Below the pieces are notes generated by a model. It saw only the letters and a list, made by a program, of their open reading frames with translations. It had not been told where the DNA came from and ran no database searches. From Marinicella pacifica (GTDB lineage: Bacteria > Pseudomonadota > Gammaproteobacteria > Xanthomonadales > Marinicellaceae): 38,091 nucleotides of DNA. Shown here piece after piece: positions 8,440-16,302 of the stretch (positions are counted from its first letter, which is position 1; each line of letters opens with the position of its first letter). The stretch spans positions 72,760 through 110,850 of the forward strand of contig NZ_BMEO01000007.1 of NCBI RefSeq assembly GCF_014636635.1, in the 5' to 3' direction. Made by a program: the position numbers and the translations under genes.

Positions 8440-9981
8440 TCATTGAGGCGACTTATCGTTTTCACCGAAGTCAAAGGCCTTCACCTTCAAAGCGTACAGC
8501 AACATCAATATAACCGGTACGCCCAAAAGGGCGGTGAGCATAAAAAACGAACCAAACCCAAGGGCTTCCACCATACCGCCTGAATAACCGCCGAGGATCT
8601 TTGGAAACAGAGTCATCACCGAAGAAAACATGGCGTATTGCACCGCCGTAAATCGGCGGTTGACCAGTAAGGATAAGAATCCGACAAACGCTGCCATCGC
8701 CAGACCGGCCGATAAATTATCCGCCGAAATCATTACACCCAAAAACCACAAACTCTTGCCCATACCTGCCATCACCATAAATAGCAGGTTGGTCAGGGCC
8801 GATAAAATCGCCCCCAGCAGCATAATCCGTAAAATCCCATATTTCACCACCAACACCCCGCCCAGCAGACCACCGGTCAGGGTCATCACCAAACCGAAGG
8901 TTTTGACAATTGCAGCTATCTCATCCAGTGAAAAACCCATGTGTTGATAAAATAAATTGGCACTCACACCCATCACAATATCTGACACCCGATACAATGC
9001 AATAATACCTACCAACAATATTAAATGGTTACGATGACGTTTAAACAAGTCCGCCACCGGTTGCACGTACACCGACACCAACATCGTTTGATTAATTAAG
9101 CGACTGTAGCTCACTCCTGTTGCCACCAGAACTGCACCCAATAAAGACATGATTAATTTGATTGCCACCGTCAGGGTATCAATCAATATCTGGTTACTGA
9201 TGACATGTGATAATTGCATTGAAAACCACAGCATCAAATCAGCGGATGATATATAGATGAATACAAAAGCCAACACCGCCACCACAAACACCAGCAGAAC
9301 CCCTAAATAATCCCGCGTGTTGTAAAGCAAATCCTGTTTGGTCGGCGGCTCTTGAATCATCAATGTGGTGACAATCCCCACCAGCATGGTACAGGCCATC
9401 ACCAAATAGCTTATCTGCCAGGCCTGATATTGATAATCGCCCACTGCCGTACCCAAATAGCCGGCAATAAATAAAGCCCCCGCACCGGAGGTAATCATGC
9501 CCAGCCGATAACCCACAATATACACCGATGACAGCATCGCAATATCTTTTTCAGTGGATGCTTCAATCCGCCAGGCATCAATTAAAATATCCTGGGTGGC
9601 CGATGAAAAACCCAATAACACCGTGGCCATCGCCATGCGTATTAAAGCCCCATCACCGGCTGACGGATCGGTCATCGCCATCCAGACAATGGCTGTCATA
9701 ATTAGCAATTGCACCGCCAACAGCCAACCTCGCCGCTGTCCCAGTAAACGACTCAACACCGGCATCGGCAGGCGATCCACCAACGGTGACCATAAAAACT
9801 TAAACGAATAACCCAAAGCGGCCCAGCTGAAATAGGTGATTTCAGATTTGGCAATGCCCACCTGGTCCAGCCACAGGGACAGGGAAGAAAAAATCAAATA
9901 AAGCGGAACGCCGGCCACAAAACCGAGTAAAGTCATGTGCAAAAATTTGGGTTTTAATAAATATCGCAGAACCGTCGGCAT
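8440..9981 (-). CDS. ampG: AmpG-family MFS muropeptide permease
   Basis: An inner-membrane major-facilitator transporter of the AmpG type, which imports GlcNAc-anhydro-muropeptides for cell-wall recycling. I start it at ATG 9981 (513 residues) because the sequence then begins MPTVLRYLLKPKFLHMTLLG, aligning with AmpG N-termini. An ATG at 10041 would add 20 residues and has AAGGA directly abutting it, too close for a normal ribosome site. Family features are YFSWAALGYSFKFLWSPLVDR, RRGWLLAVQ and the SATQDILIDAWRIE loop. It has extra hydrophobic length in the middle, as in long AmpG homologues with about 14 helices. It is divergent from the cyclic-nucleotide-binding gene. Confidence 0.88.
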   Translation of the reverse strand: MPTVLRYLLKPKFLHMTLLGFVAGVPLYLIFSSLSLWLDQVGIAKSEITYFSWAALGYSFKFLWSPLVDRLPMPVLSRLLGQRRGWLLAVQLLIMTAIVWMAMTDPSAGDGALIRMAMATVLLGFSSATQDILIDAWRIEASTEKDIAMLSSVYIVGYRLGMITSGAGALFIAGYLGTAVGDYQYQAWQISYLVMACTMLVGIVTTLMIQEPPTKQDLLYNTRDYLGVLLVFVVAVLAFVFIYISSADLMLWFSMQLSHVISNQILIDTLTVAIKLIMSLLGAVLVATGVSYSRLINQTMLVSVYVQPVADLFKRHRNHLILLVGIIALYRVSDIVMGVSANLFYQHMGFSLDEIAAIVKTFGLVMTLTGGLLGGVLVVKYGILRIMLLGAILSALTNLLFMVMAGMGKSLWFLGVMISADNLSAGLAMAAFVGFLSLLVNRRFTAVQYAMFSSVMTLFPKILGGYSGGMVEALGFGSFFMLTALLGVPVILMLLYALKVKAFDFGENDKSPQ

Positions 9982-10047
9982 GACACGCAGAAAATTAAAT
10001 GCGAACAAGTGTACCACGAAGGCGTGATATTGGAACGCCATTCCTTT

Positions 10048-10076
10048 TTGTACAAGCCCAAAAAATCAGGTAAGAT
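10048..10076 (+). promoter_or_regulatory. Candidate promoter for the cNMP/rhodanese gene
   Basis: TTGTAC (10048-10053), a 17-base spacer and TAAGAT (10071-10076) precede the ATG at 10112 by 35 bases. Spacing is ideal but the hexamers match the consensus only partly. Confidence 0.35.
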
Positions 10077-10111
10077 AAACCCATATCAAGACTAACAAGG
10101 GGCCGCCATCC

Positions 10112-11158
10112 ATGATCAGCGCAGAACAACTCAAGGACTATTTTCCGTTTAATAAAATCAACCCGGATTTTTATTCCTTGCTGTTATCCCATTGCGAAAC
10201 TTTTGAAGCCCGCAAAGACGATACCCTGACTAAACCGGGGCAGCCATTAAACCAAACACTCTACTTAACCCGTGGCGTGGTCTATATCACCACAGAATCC
10301 GGCCGGGAAAAAACCCTTAAATCAAAAAGTTTGTCGGCCAAATACCCCATTATAGACGCCCAAAAAAGTGCCGGCGCGCGTATTGTGGCAGCCTCAAAAG
10401 AAATCACCGGATTTGCGATTAATGCCCGTTTACTGGAACATTTTCAGGTCTGGGACCGCTGTCATAACGACGCAGCCTTAGACAGCCCTTTGCGCAATCA
10501 CAAAGATTATCAATGGGTGACCGGGTTGTTAAACAGCCGCACCGTACAAATGATTCCACAAGGTAATGTTGCTGAGTTGTTTTCGGTTTTGGAACGCACC
10601 GAAGTGCGGCAGGGTGATGAACTGATGAGTGAAGGCGAAGCCGGTGATTATTGTTATATCATTGCCGAAGGTGAGGCCGGTGTCTTTAAATGCCGGAGCG
10701 AAGGCGAACAACAGGTGGCCACGTTAAGTAACGGTGATTTATTTGGTGAATCGGCCTTGGTTGCCAATGAACCGCGGGATGCCAGTGTTCGTATGCTGAG
10801 CGACGGGGTGCTGATGCGCTTGTCCGGAGAAGCCTTTCGCAAATTACTCAAAGCCCACGTGGTGCGTTGGATCACCGCTGAAAGGGCCCTGCAAAAAATT
10901 GCCGACGGTGCCACCTTAATCGATGTGCGTGAACCGGATGAGCACCAACAACTGGGCATTAAAGGCAGTCTTAACATACCCCTGCCGGAATTACGCCAAC
11001 GCAGCAAACAGCTTAATCCTGAAACCGTTCTTATTACCGGCAGCAACATGGGATCCCGTTGTGCCGCTGCGGCCTATACACTGGCTCAAACAGGTTTTGA
11101 TGTGTACGCCCTGCAAGGTGGTATCAGCGGCCTGGTGCGTCATTTAGAACGCACTTGA
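10112..11158 (+). CDS. Cyclic-nucleotide-binding protein fused to a degenerate rhodanese domain
   Basis: A 348-residue cytoplasmic protein. Residues about 20-130 look like a degenerate cupin-type cNMP-binding fold. Residues about 150-255 form a good cNMP domain with the phosphate-binding cassette FGESALVANEPRDASV, including the Glu and Arg that contact the cyclic phosphate. Residues about 258-346 form a rhodanese domain (ATLIDVREPDE, then ALQGGISGL). The rhodanese loop, normally CxxGxRS, reads S311-N-M-G-S-R316-C317, so the catalytic cysteine is replaced by serine. There is no helix-turn-helix, so it is not a Crp-type transcription factor. A ligand-responsive protein-interaction role is inference. 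It is divergent from ampG and precedes prpBC. Confidence 0.85.
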   Translation: MISAEQLKDYFPFNKINPDFYSLLLSHCETFEARKDDTLTKPGQPLNQTLYLTRGVVYITTESGREKTLKSKSLSAKYPIIDAQKSAGARIVAASKEITGFAINARLLEHFQVWDRCHNDAALDSPLRNHKDYQWVTGLLNSRTVQMIPQGNVAELFSVLERTEVRQGDELMSEGEAGDYCYIIAEGEAGVFKCRSEGEQQVATLSNGDLFGESALVANEPRDASVRMLSDGVLMRLSGEAFRKLLKAHVVRWITAERALQKIADGATLIDVREPDEHQQLGIKGSLNIPLPELRQRSKQLNPETVLITGSNMGSRCAAAAYTLAQTGFDVYALQGGISGLVRHLERT

Positions 11159-11203
11159 CAAGCATTGAGCTTCACAACCACGGTGGCTATTTAAAGGCTT
11201 TTC

Positions 11204-11212
11204 TGATACAAT
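11204..11212 (+). promoter_or_regulatory. Candidate extended -10 promoter upstream of prpB
   Basis: TGATACAAT fits an extended -10 element (TGn plus TACAAT) but has no good -35 at 17 bases. A second possibility is TTGAAA (11222-11227) with TTTAAA 17 bases later. Either would give a leader of roughly 90-120 bases before prpB. Confidence 0.3.
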
Positions 11213-11272
11213 TTCCAATCCTTGAAAGCGGGCATAATCAACGCTTTAAACAGAGCTTAAATCGGGTGTAAC

Positions 11273-11335
11273 ATGATCATTTACATTCAATCGATGGCCG
11301 CAATCCACACCCGGGCTGTCAACAACAAATCCTAA
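11273..11335 (+). CDS. Possible 20-residue leader ORF before prpB
   Basis: ATG at 11273 opens a 20-codon frame ([20 protein letters not shown]) ending in TAA at 11333-11335, four bases before the prpB ATG. GGGTG lies a few bases upstream of this ATG, whereas prpB has no visible Shine-Dalgarno. The arrangement would allow translational coupling into prpB. It may also be chance; no similarity is recognised. Confidence 0.25.
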   Translation: MIIYIQSMAAIHTRAVNNKS

Positions 11336-11339
11336 AAAT

Positions 11340-12227
11340 ATGACACAAACAATCACTAGTCCCGGGCTCAAATTCCGCCGGGCCGTCGAACAAAATGACC
11401 CTTTAAAAGTGGTCGGCACCATCAACGCCTATGCCGCCCGTATGGCCAAAGACATTGGCCACCAGGCCATTTACTTATCCGGTGGCGGTGTCGCCGCCAA
11501 TTCACTCGGTATGCCGGATTTGGGTATTTCATCCCTTGAAGACGTGCTGATTGATGTACGCAGAATCACCGATGTCTGTGATTTACCGCTGTTGATTGAT
11601 GTGGACACCGGTTGGGGCGGTGCTTTCAATATTGCCCGCACCACCCGCTCAGTGATTAAAGCCGGTGCGGCGGCCATGCACATTGAAGATCAGGTGGCAC
11701 AAAAACGCTGTGGCCACCGACCCAATAAAGAAGTCGTCTCAAAACAGGAAATGGTGGACCGCATCAAAGCCGCCGTGGACGCCCGGACCGATGAAAACTT
11801 CGTTATTATGGCACGTACTGATGCGTTGGCCATTGAGGGTGAGGACGCCGCCATTGAACGTGCCATCGCTTGTGTCGAGGCCGGCGCGGATATGATTTTC
11901 CCGGAAGCCATGAAAACCCTCGAACAATACAAACGCTTTAAAGCCGCGGTTAAGGTGCCGATATTGGCCAATATCACCGAATTCGGCCACACACCTTTAT
12001 TCACCTGTGATGAATTGTCACAACACGATGTCGATATCGTACTCTATTGCTGCGGCGCCTACCGAGCGATGAATAAGGCCGCTGAAACGGTGTACAAGGC
12101 GCTGCTCGATCAAGGTCATCAAAAAGATGTTCTTAACATTATGCAAACCAGAGAAGAGCTGTACGATTATCTGGATTATCACAGCTATGAACAAAAATTA
12201 GATCAACTATTTTCGGAGGACAAATAA
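11340..12227 (+). CDS. prpB: Methylisocitrate lyase
   Basis: PrpB cleaves 2-methylisocitrate to pyruvate and succinate in the methylcitrate cycle of propionate breakdown. The 295-residue protein shows the family N-terminus ([23 protein letters not shown]), the [14 protein letters not shown] loop, the [12 protein letters not shown] metal/substrate segment and the catalytic loop K122-R-C124-G-H126, where Cys124 is the active-site base. The ATG at 11340 aligns with E. coli PrpB. No ribosome site is evident upstream, but a short frame ends four bases before. prpC follows one base after the stop. Confidence 0.95.
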   Translation: MTQTITSPGLKFRRAVEQNDPLKVVGTINAYAARMAKDIGHQAIYLSGGGVAANSLGMPDLGISSLEDVLIDVRRITDVCDLPLLIDVDTGWGGAFNIARTTRSVIKAGAAAMHIEDQVAQKRCGHRPNKEVVSKQEMVDRIKAAVDARTDENFVIMARTDALAIEGEDAAIERAIACVEAGADMIFPEAMKTLEQYKRFKAAVKVPILANITEFGHTPLFTCDELSQHDVDIVLYCCGAYRAMNKAAETVYKALLDQGHQKDVLNIMQTREELYDYLDYHSYEQKLDQLFSEDK

Positions 12228-12228
12228 C

Positions 12229-13356
12229 ATGGGAAATGCAAAAAAAGCCGGCGGCGCCGGATTACGCGGCCAGGTGGCCGGACAAACAGCTTTATGTACC
12301 GTCGGCAAACAAGGCACCGGCCTCACCTACCGCGGTTACGATGTGGATGATCTGGCCACCAACGCCAGTTTTTATGAAGTCGCACATTTAATTATTCACG
12401 GCCATTTACCGAATCAAAACGAACTGGACGCCTACAAGAAAAAAATTAACGGCTTACGGGCATTGCCTGAAGCGGTGAAAAAAACCCTGGAACTGATTCC
12501 CGCCGATGCCCATCCAATGGATGTGATGCGCACCGGCACATCCATGCTGGGTAATCTGGAAACCGAAACTGATTTTGACCAGCAACGGGACAAAGCCGAT
12601 CGTTTGGTTGCCACCCTGCCCGGTATGATTTGTTACTGGTATCAATTTGTCACCAACGGCAAACGCATTGACACCGCGTCTGATATTGACGGCGTGGGTG
12701 CCCATTTCCTGGAAATGTTGCATGGTAAAGCACCCAGTGATTTACATGCGCGGGTGATGGATGTGTCCTTAATCCTCTATGCCGAACATGAATTTAATGC
12801 TTCGACCTTTACCGGTCGTGTGGTGGCATCGACCTTATCCGATATTCATTCTTGTGTGACCGCTTCCATCGGTGCCCTGCGTGGTCATTTACACGGTGGT
12901 GCCAACGAAGCCGCCATGGCCATGCTGGCAAAATGGTCCACACCGGAAGAAGCCACCGCCGCCATTGATGAGATGCTGAAAAACAAAACCCTGATTATGG
13001 GCTTTGGTCATGCGGTGTATACTGAATTTGACCCGCGCAATGCCATCATCAAAAAATGGTCACAACAACTGGCCGAAGAATATGGCGATGACACCTTGTA
13101 CCGGGTGAGTTGCGCGGTTGAGCAAAAAATGTGGGACGAGAAAAAACTGTTCCCCAATGCCGATTTCTTCCACGCCTCGGCGTATCACTTTATGGGAATT
13201 CCCACAGAACTGTTTACCCCAATCTTCGTGATGTCACGGGTCACCGGTTGGACAGCACATGTCTTCGAACAACGCGAAAACAACCGCATCATCCGCCCTA
13301 ACGCCGATTACACCGGTCCCGAAGCGCGCAAAGTTGAGCCCATTGAAAACAGATAA
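12229..13356 (+). CDS. prpC: 2-Methylcitrate synthase
   Basis: PrpC condenses propionyl-CoA with oxaloacetate to 2-methylcitrate, the first step of the methylcitrate cycle. The 375-residue protein opens with GLRGQVAGQTALCTVG and GLTYRGYDVDDLA, carries the HLHGGANEAAM active-site segment and the MGFGHAVYTEFDPR segment with the second catalytic histidine, and ends as citrate synthase-family enzymes do. GGAGG in the last codons of prpB provides the ribosome site. Only prpB and prpC are here; the dehydratase and any prpR regulator must lie elsewhere. A terminator follows. Confidence 0.95.
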   Translation: MGNAKKAGGAGLRGQVAGQTALCTVGKQGTGLTYRGYDVDDLATNASFYEVAHLIIHGHLPNQNELDAYKKKINGLRALPEAVKKTLELIPADAHPMDVMRTGTSMLGNLETETDFDQQRDKADRLVATLPGMICYWYQFVTNGKRIDTASDIDGVGAHFLEMLHGKAPSDLHARVMDVSLILYAEHEFNASTFTGRVVASTLSDIHSCVTASIGALRGHLHGGANEAAMAMLAKWSTPEEATAAIDEMLKNKTLIMGFGHAVYTEFDPRNAIIKKWSQQLAEEYGDDTLYRVSCAVEQKMWDEKKLFPNADFFHASAYHFMGIPTELFTPIFVMSRVTGWTAHVFEQRENNRIIRPNADYTGPEARKVEPIENR

Positions 13357-13377
13357 TTGTTATATGGTATTTAAACG

Positions 13378-13406
13378 AAAAAAGCGGCGATAAAGTCGCT
13401 TTTTTT
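13378..13406 (+). terminator. Intrinsic terminator of prpBC
   Basis: Arms AAAAAAGCGGC (13378-13388) and GTCGCTTTTTT (13395-13405) pair fully with one G-T wobble around a GATAAA loop and run into a T tract. It separates prpC from the toxin-antitoxin module. Confidence 0.85.
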
Positions 13407-13432
13407 GTGCCCATAACTTTCACAAATAATAC

Positions 13433-13461
13433 TTGACGAGCGTTAGTATTTTTACTACCAT
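13433..13461 (+). promoter_or_regulatory. Promoter and palindromic operator of the HigBA-like module
   Basis: TTGACG (13433-13438), a 17-base spacer and TACCAT (13456-13461). The spacer holds the inverted repeat TAGTA-TTTT-TACTA (13444-13457), a likely binding site for the antitoxin. Transcription should begin at about 13468, essentially at the toxin ATG (13470). Confidence 0.65.
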
Positions 13462-13469
13462 TCTAATTA

Positions 13470-13805
13470 ATGAAAAAACTTCGTTTCACAGCTCAATTTA
13501 AAAAAGAAATCAACGAATTTGGAGTTGAAGTAAAAGAAGATATTTTCCTATTGGTTAATCGTTATTTATCCGGTGAGCGGCTTCCTAAAACACAGTTTAA
13601 AACCTTTACTTTAGAAAAGAATAAAAAGATACAAGAATTTAAAGTCAAAGACAGAACAGGAAACTGGCGAGTCATTTCGTGCCAATTGGATAAAGAAGCC
13701 TTAACTTTTATTTATGCTTTTCACAAAAAATCACAGAAACTGTTAGAAAAAGACAAAAAGATTATTATCCATCGAATTAAAGAGTTACATCATGAAAAAA
13801 ATTGA
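13470..13805 (+). CDS. HigB/RelE-superfamily toxin
   Basis: A 111-residue basic protein of the RelE/HigB (Gp49-like, PF05973) mRNA-interferase type, predicted to cleave ribosome-bound mRNA. Visible hallmarks are a lysine-rich N-terminus, the central beta-strand segment KIQEFKVKDRTGNWRVISCQ and the C-terminal IYAFHKKSQK. The gene is clearly more AT-rich than prpBC. It overlaps the antitoxin start by 14 bases and precedes it, the order seen in higBA. There is no ribosome site upstream and the predicted transcript starts within about two bases of the ATG, suggesting leaderless translation. Confidence 0.88.
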   Translation: MKKLRFTAQFKKEINEFGVEVKEDIFLLVNRYLSGERLPKTQFKTFTLEKNKKIQEFKVKDRTGNWRVISCQLDKEALTFIYAFHKKSQKLLEKDKKIIIHRIKELHHEKN

Positions 13806-14082
13806 AACAACAGATTTAAAAGGTTTTGCCGAAATGATGGGGGTTGATTACCATCTTGTCTTGGTTAAAGATCAATTAATCCGTAAAATTAAGGCCGAAT
13901 GCGAAAAACATCAAATTTCTCAGAGAAAGCTTGCTAAACGTGTTCCCGGTCTAACCCATGACCGAGTATCAAAAATTTTTAACGGACAAGTCGGACATAT
14001 GACTGTCGATAAGCTCATTGAAATTCTCAGCCATTTGGATATAACGGCTCACATTACCTTTGAAGAGTCAGAAGCGGCTTAA
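13792..14082 (+). CDS. XRE-family antitoxin (HigA-like)
   Basis: A 96-residue DNA-binding antitoxin with a helix-turn-helix of the HTH_37 type: the segment ISQRKLAKRVPGLTHDRVSKIFNGQ (about residues 43-67) is the recognition region. It should neutralise the preceding toxin and repress the operon by binding the palindrome between -35 and -10. The start overlaps the toxin by 14 bases. A bidirectional terminator follows 31 bases after the stop. Confidence 0.88.
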   Translation: MKKIETTDLKGFAEMMGVDYHLVLVKDQLIRKIKAECEKHQISQRKLAKRVPGLTHDRVSKIFNGQVGHMTVDKLIEILSHLDITAHITFEESEAA

Positions 14083-14113
14083 AGGCTTATGCAATTCAGA
14101 ATGTAACAAAAAG

Positions 14114-14137
14114 AAGCGGCTATAATCGCCGCTTTTT
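14114..14137. terminator. Bidirectional intrinsic terminator
   Basis: AAGCGGC and GCCGCTT arms around a TATAATC loop, flanked by A and T tracts on both sides. It can serve both the toxin-antitoxin operon (rightward) and, less perfectly, transcription entering from the right. Confidence 0.8.
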
Positions 14138-14157
14138 AGACTATTCCATAAAACTGC

Positions 14158-14316
14158 TTATTTCTTACCAATCACATAAGCCGCATGCACCACACCGGGA
14201 ATATAACCCAAAATAGTCAGTAAAATATTCAGCCAGAACTGGCCGCCTATACCCACTTGTAAGAACACGCCCAAAGGCGGTATTAACAGTGAAAATAAAA
14301 TTCTAAAAAAGTCCAT
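14158..14316 (-). CDS. YqaE/Pmp3-family small membrane protein
   Basis: A 52-residue, two-helix membrane peptide of the UPF0057/Pmp3 family. It begins MDFFRILFSLLIPPLGVFLQ and has the family's PPLGVFL and GYIPGVVHAAYVI segments. ATG at 14316 is chosen because AGGAGG lies five bases upstream; a longer frame to 14358 has no such support. Homologues in plants and yeast affect membrane potential and salt tolerance; the bacterial role is not settled. Confidence 0.92.
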   Translation of the reverse strand: MDFFRILFSLLIPPLGVFLQVGIGGQFWLNILLTILGYIPGVVHAAYVIGKK

Positions 14317-14477
14317 ATAGCCTCCTATGTTATTGATTGTTATAAAAATATTATACATAGCAAAGCTTAAATTGATGTTATATCGGTGTTAACCTAGCAT
14401 TTATTCACAATCCAACCCCATCAACGGCTGTTCTATTCAATTGGGTAAATACAACTCGATAAACTCATGAACACACC

Positions 14478-15797
14478 TCACTTATTTTTCTTCCGCGCTT
14501 TACGATTTTTAGCCCCGCCGGCACGGCTGCTGATGGATTTTCTTGATTTTCTTTTGGGTTTCGTCGCTTTATTTGCATTGCCTGGTTTTTGCTTTTGAGA
14601 CGACTGTTTGTATTTTTTGGGCTTGGGTTGATGAATGTTTGTTTCACGAATGGTATCGGCTTCTGACAATTCAAAGCCCCGTTTATAAACACGGGGAATG
14701 GCTTCACCGATTAAGCGTTCAATACGCTGTAAGGCGCGAGCTTCCTGTGGACAGACAAAGGAAATCGCCTGCCCCGATTTACCGGCGCGGCCAGTGCGAC
14801 CGACGCGATGCACATAGTCTTCAGGCAAATGGGGCAGATTGTAATTCAGTACGTAATCCAGATTATCAATATCCAAGCCACGGGCCGCCACTTCAGTACT
14901 GATCAGAACCTGAACCTTGGCCGATTTAAATTCAGCCAGCGCCCGACGACGTTGGCCTTGTCGGGTATCGCCGTGACACAAGGCCACCGGCACGTCGGTT
15001 TTCTTCAGTCGCTCAAGTAAACGCTCGGCCTGTTTTTTGGTGCCGGTAAACACCAGTATCTGATACCAGTTATGCTCTTCCAGTAAAGCCATAAACAAAT
15101 CCAGCTTGCGGTCTTCACTCACCGGATAAATGACATGCTCAACAGTTTCTGCGGTGATGTTGGCTTTACTGATACGGACATCTGCCGGATTTTTAAGGAT
15201 TTGATGGGCCAGTTCATTCAACGCCGGGGTGATTGTGGCTGATACCAGCAAGGTTTGTCGGTTTTTGGCGGTTTGGTTAATTAAGCGCAAGGCATCTTCA
15301 ATAAAACCCATATCCAGTAACCGATCCGCTTCATCCAACACCACCACCGACACCTCGGATAAATCCACATGATTGGCTTGGGTATGGGCCAATAATCGAC
15401 CCGGTGTGGCAATGAGTATGTCCAAGCCGGTGCGCAATTTAGCCACTTGTCCATCGAGGTTTACTCCCCCATAAATGGCGGTCATGGTAATGTCCATATT
15501 GCGCGCATATTCGGAAATGGCTTCACTTAATTGCTCCGCCAGCTCACGGGTCGGCGTTAAAATCAACGCCCGCACTTTCCCGGCTGCCATGGTTCTGGGT
15601 TTGTCCACCATTTGCTGCAAAATCGGCAACGCAAAAGCCGCCGTTTTCCCAGTTCCGGTCTGCGCATTAATCAGCGCATCCTGACCCCGCCGCACCGCCG
15701 GAATCGCCTGTTCCTGAATAGGCGTCATCTCCTGATAACCACACGCTTCAATGGCTTTTTGTATTTTAGGGGCTAAACCCAGTGATTCGAATTTCAT
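14478..15797 (-). CDS. rhlE: DEAD-box RNA helicase, RhlE type
   Basis: A 439-residue ATP-dependent RNA helicase. Motifs in order are MTPIQEQAIP (Q motif), AQTGTGKT (I), PTRELAEQ (Ia), TPGR (Ib), VLDEADRLLDMGF (II), SAT (III), VFTGTKKQ (IV), STEVAARGLDI (V) and HRVGRTGRAG (VI). The N-terminus MKFESLGL and the AIPAVRRGQD stretch are RhlE-like. The C-terminal about 55 residues are Lys/Arg-rich and low in complexity, an RNA-binding tail. Such helicases act in ribosome assembly and RNA decay. Confidence 0.93.
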   Translation of the reverse strand: MKFESLGLAPKIQKAIEACGYQEMTPIQEQAIPAVRRGQDALINAQTGTGKTAAFALPILQQMVDKPRTMAAGKVRALILTPTRELAEQLSEAISEYARNMDITMTAIYGGVNLDGQVAKLRTGLDILIATPGRLLAHTQANHVDLSEVSVVVLDEADRLLDMGFIEDALRLINQTAKNRQTLLVSATITPALNELAHQILKNPADVRISKANITAETVEHVIYPVSEDRKLDLFMALLEEHNWYQILVFTGTKKQAERLLERLKKTDVPVALCHGDTRQGQRRRALAEFKSAKVQVLISTEVAARGLDIDNLDYVLNYNLPHLPEDYVHRVGRTGRAGKSGQAISFVCPQEARALQRIERLIGEAIPRVYKRGFELSEADTIRETNIHQPKPKKYKQSSQKQKPGNANKATKPKRKSRKSISSRAGGAKNRKARKKNK

Positions 15798-15853
15798 AAT
15801 CCTGTCAACTAATTCTTATGTATGGATAGTAAAGGTGTGTTCTTGGGACTTCA

Positions 15854-15880
15854 TTCACTTTTGTTCCCGACAAAAGTGAA
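15854..15880. repeat. Perfect 11-bp hairpin
   Basis: TTCACTTTTGT (15854-15864) and ACAAAAGTGAA (15870-15880) are exact inverted repeats around TCCCG. It has no T tract that would make it a terminator and may mark an interspersed repeat. Confidence 0.7.
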
Positions 15881-16129
15881 AGCGGCCACGGCGAACACTT
15901 CTAATAACCTCGCGCTCTTCGCCTCTGATTCGCTTCGCTCACCAACCGGCTCGGCGGGTCGTGCTGCTCAACAGCACTCCTTTGCGCACTATACAGGACA
16001 AACACTCAATTGCTACTACTGATTATAAGTTCTATCATACTCATTACAGGTTAACCAAACTTTTATTTGCCATGAAAAAGAGAATAGACACGTCTCCTCA
16101 CCATTTTTTTGTATTGCGAAAGGCCGAAC

Positions 16130-16292
16130 GAACACACCCTTGCACCCTCTCAAGAGAGGACTGGATTTGCTCCTTTGTTTATCAAAAACAGTACAAAAAT
16201 TGATATTTTTGCTTCCCCTCTTGAGAGGGGGCGGCTACCGCATCCTGCTATCGCTGCACACCTAAATCCATTTAGTGATTGAGGGTGTGTTC
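16130..16292. repeat. 163-bp MITE-like element with nested inverted repeats
   Basis: The ends are exact inverted repeats of 11 bases: GAACACACCCT (16130-16140) and AGGGTGTGTTC (16282-16292). Inside lie two further palindromes, CCTCTC-AA-GAGAGG (16146-16159) and CCCCTCT-TG-AGAGGGG (16215-16230), which can also pair with each other. No coding capacity is visible, so a non-autonomous transposable element or a structured RNA spacer is possible. Confidence 0.5.
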
Positions 16293-16302
16293 CACCAGTT
16301 TA

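Larger units (their letters stand above)
15798..16302. other. Gene-free interval with hairpins and an inverted-repeat element
   Basis: I see no credible gene in these 505 bases. They hold a perfect hairpin (15854-15880), a stretch rich in CTTCGC and GCTCG repeats (15900-15990) and the inverted-repeat element at 16130-16292. Short frames here lack ribosome sites and family resemblance. Confidence 0.7.

Noticed and set aside
9982-10041. Upstream ATG for ampG (20 extra residues)
   Set aside because: The AAGGA abuts the ATG with no spacing, and AmpG proteins align from the inner ATG at 9981; the choice is not certain.
11159-11339. Riboswitch upstream of prpB
   Set aside because: I could not find a conserved fold or known aptamer core; only weak promoter elements and the short ORF are visible.
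15822-16022. 66-codon rightward frame after rhlE
   Set aside because: It reads through the hairpin and CTTCGC-rich repeat region; the composition is that of a non-coding repeat and no ribosome site is present.
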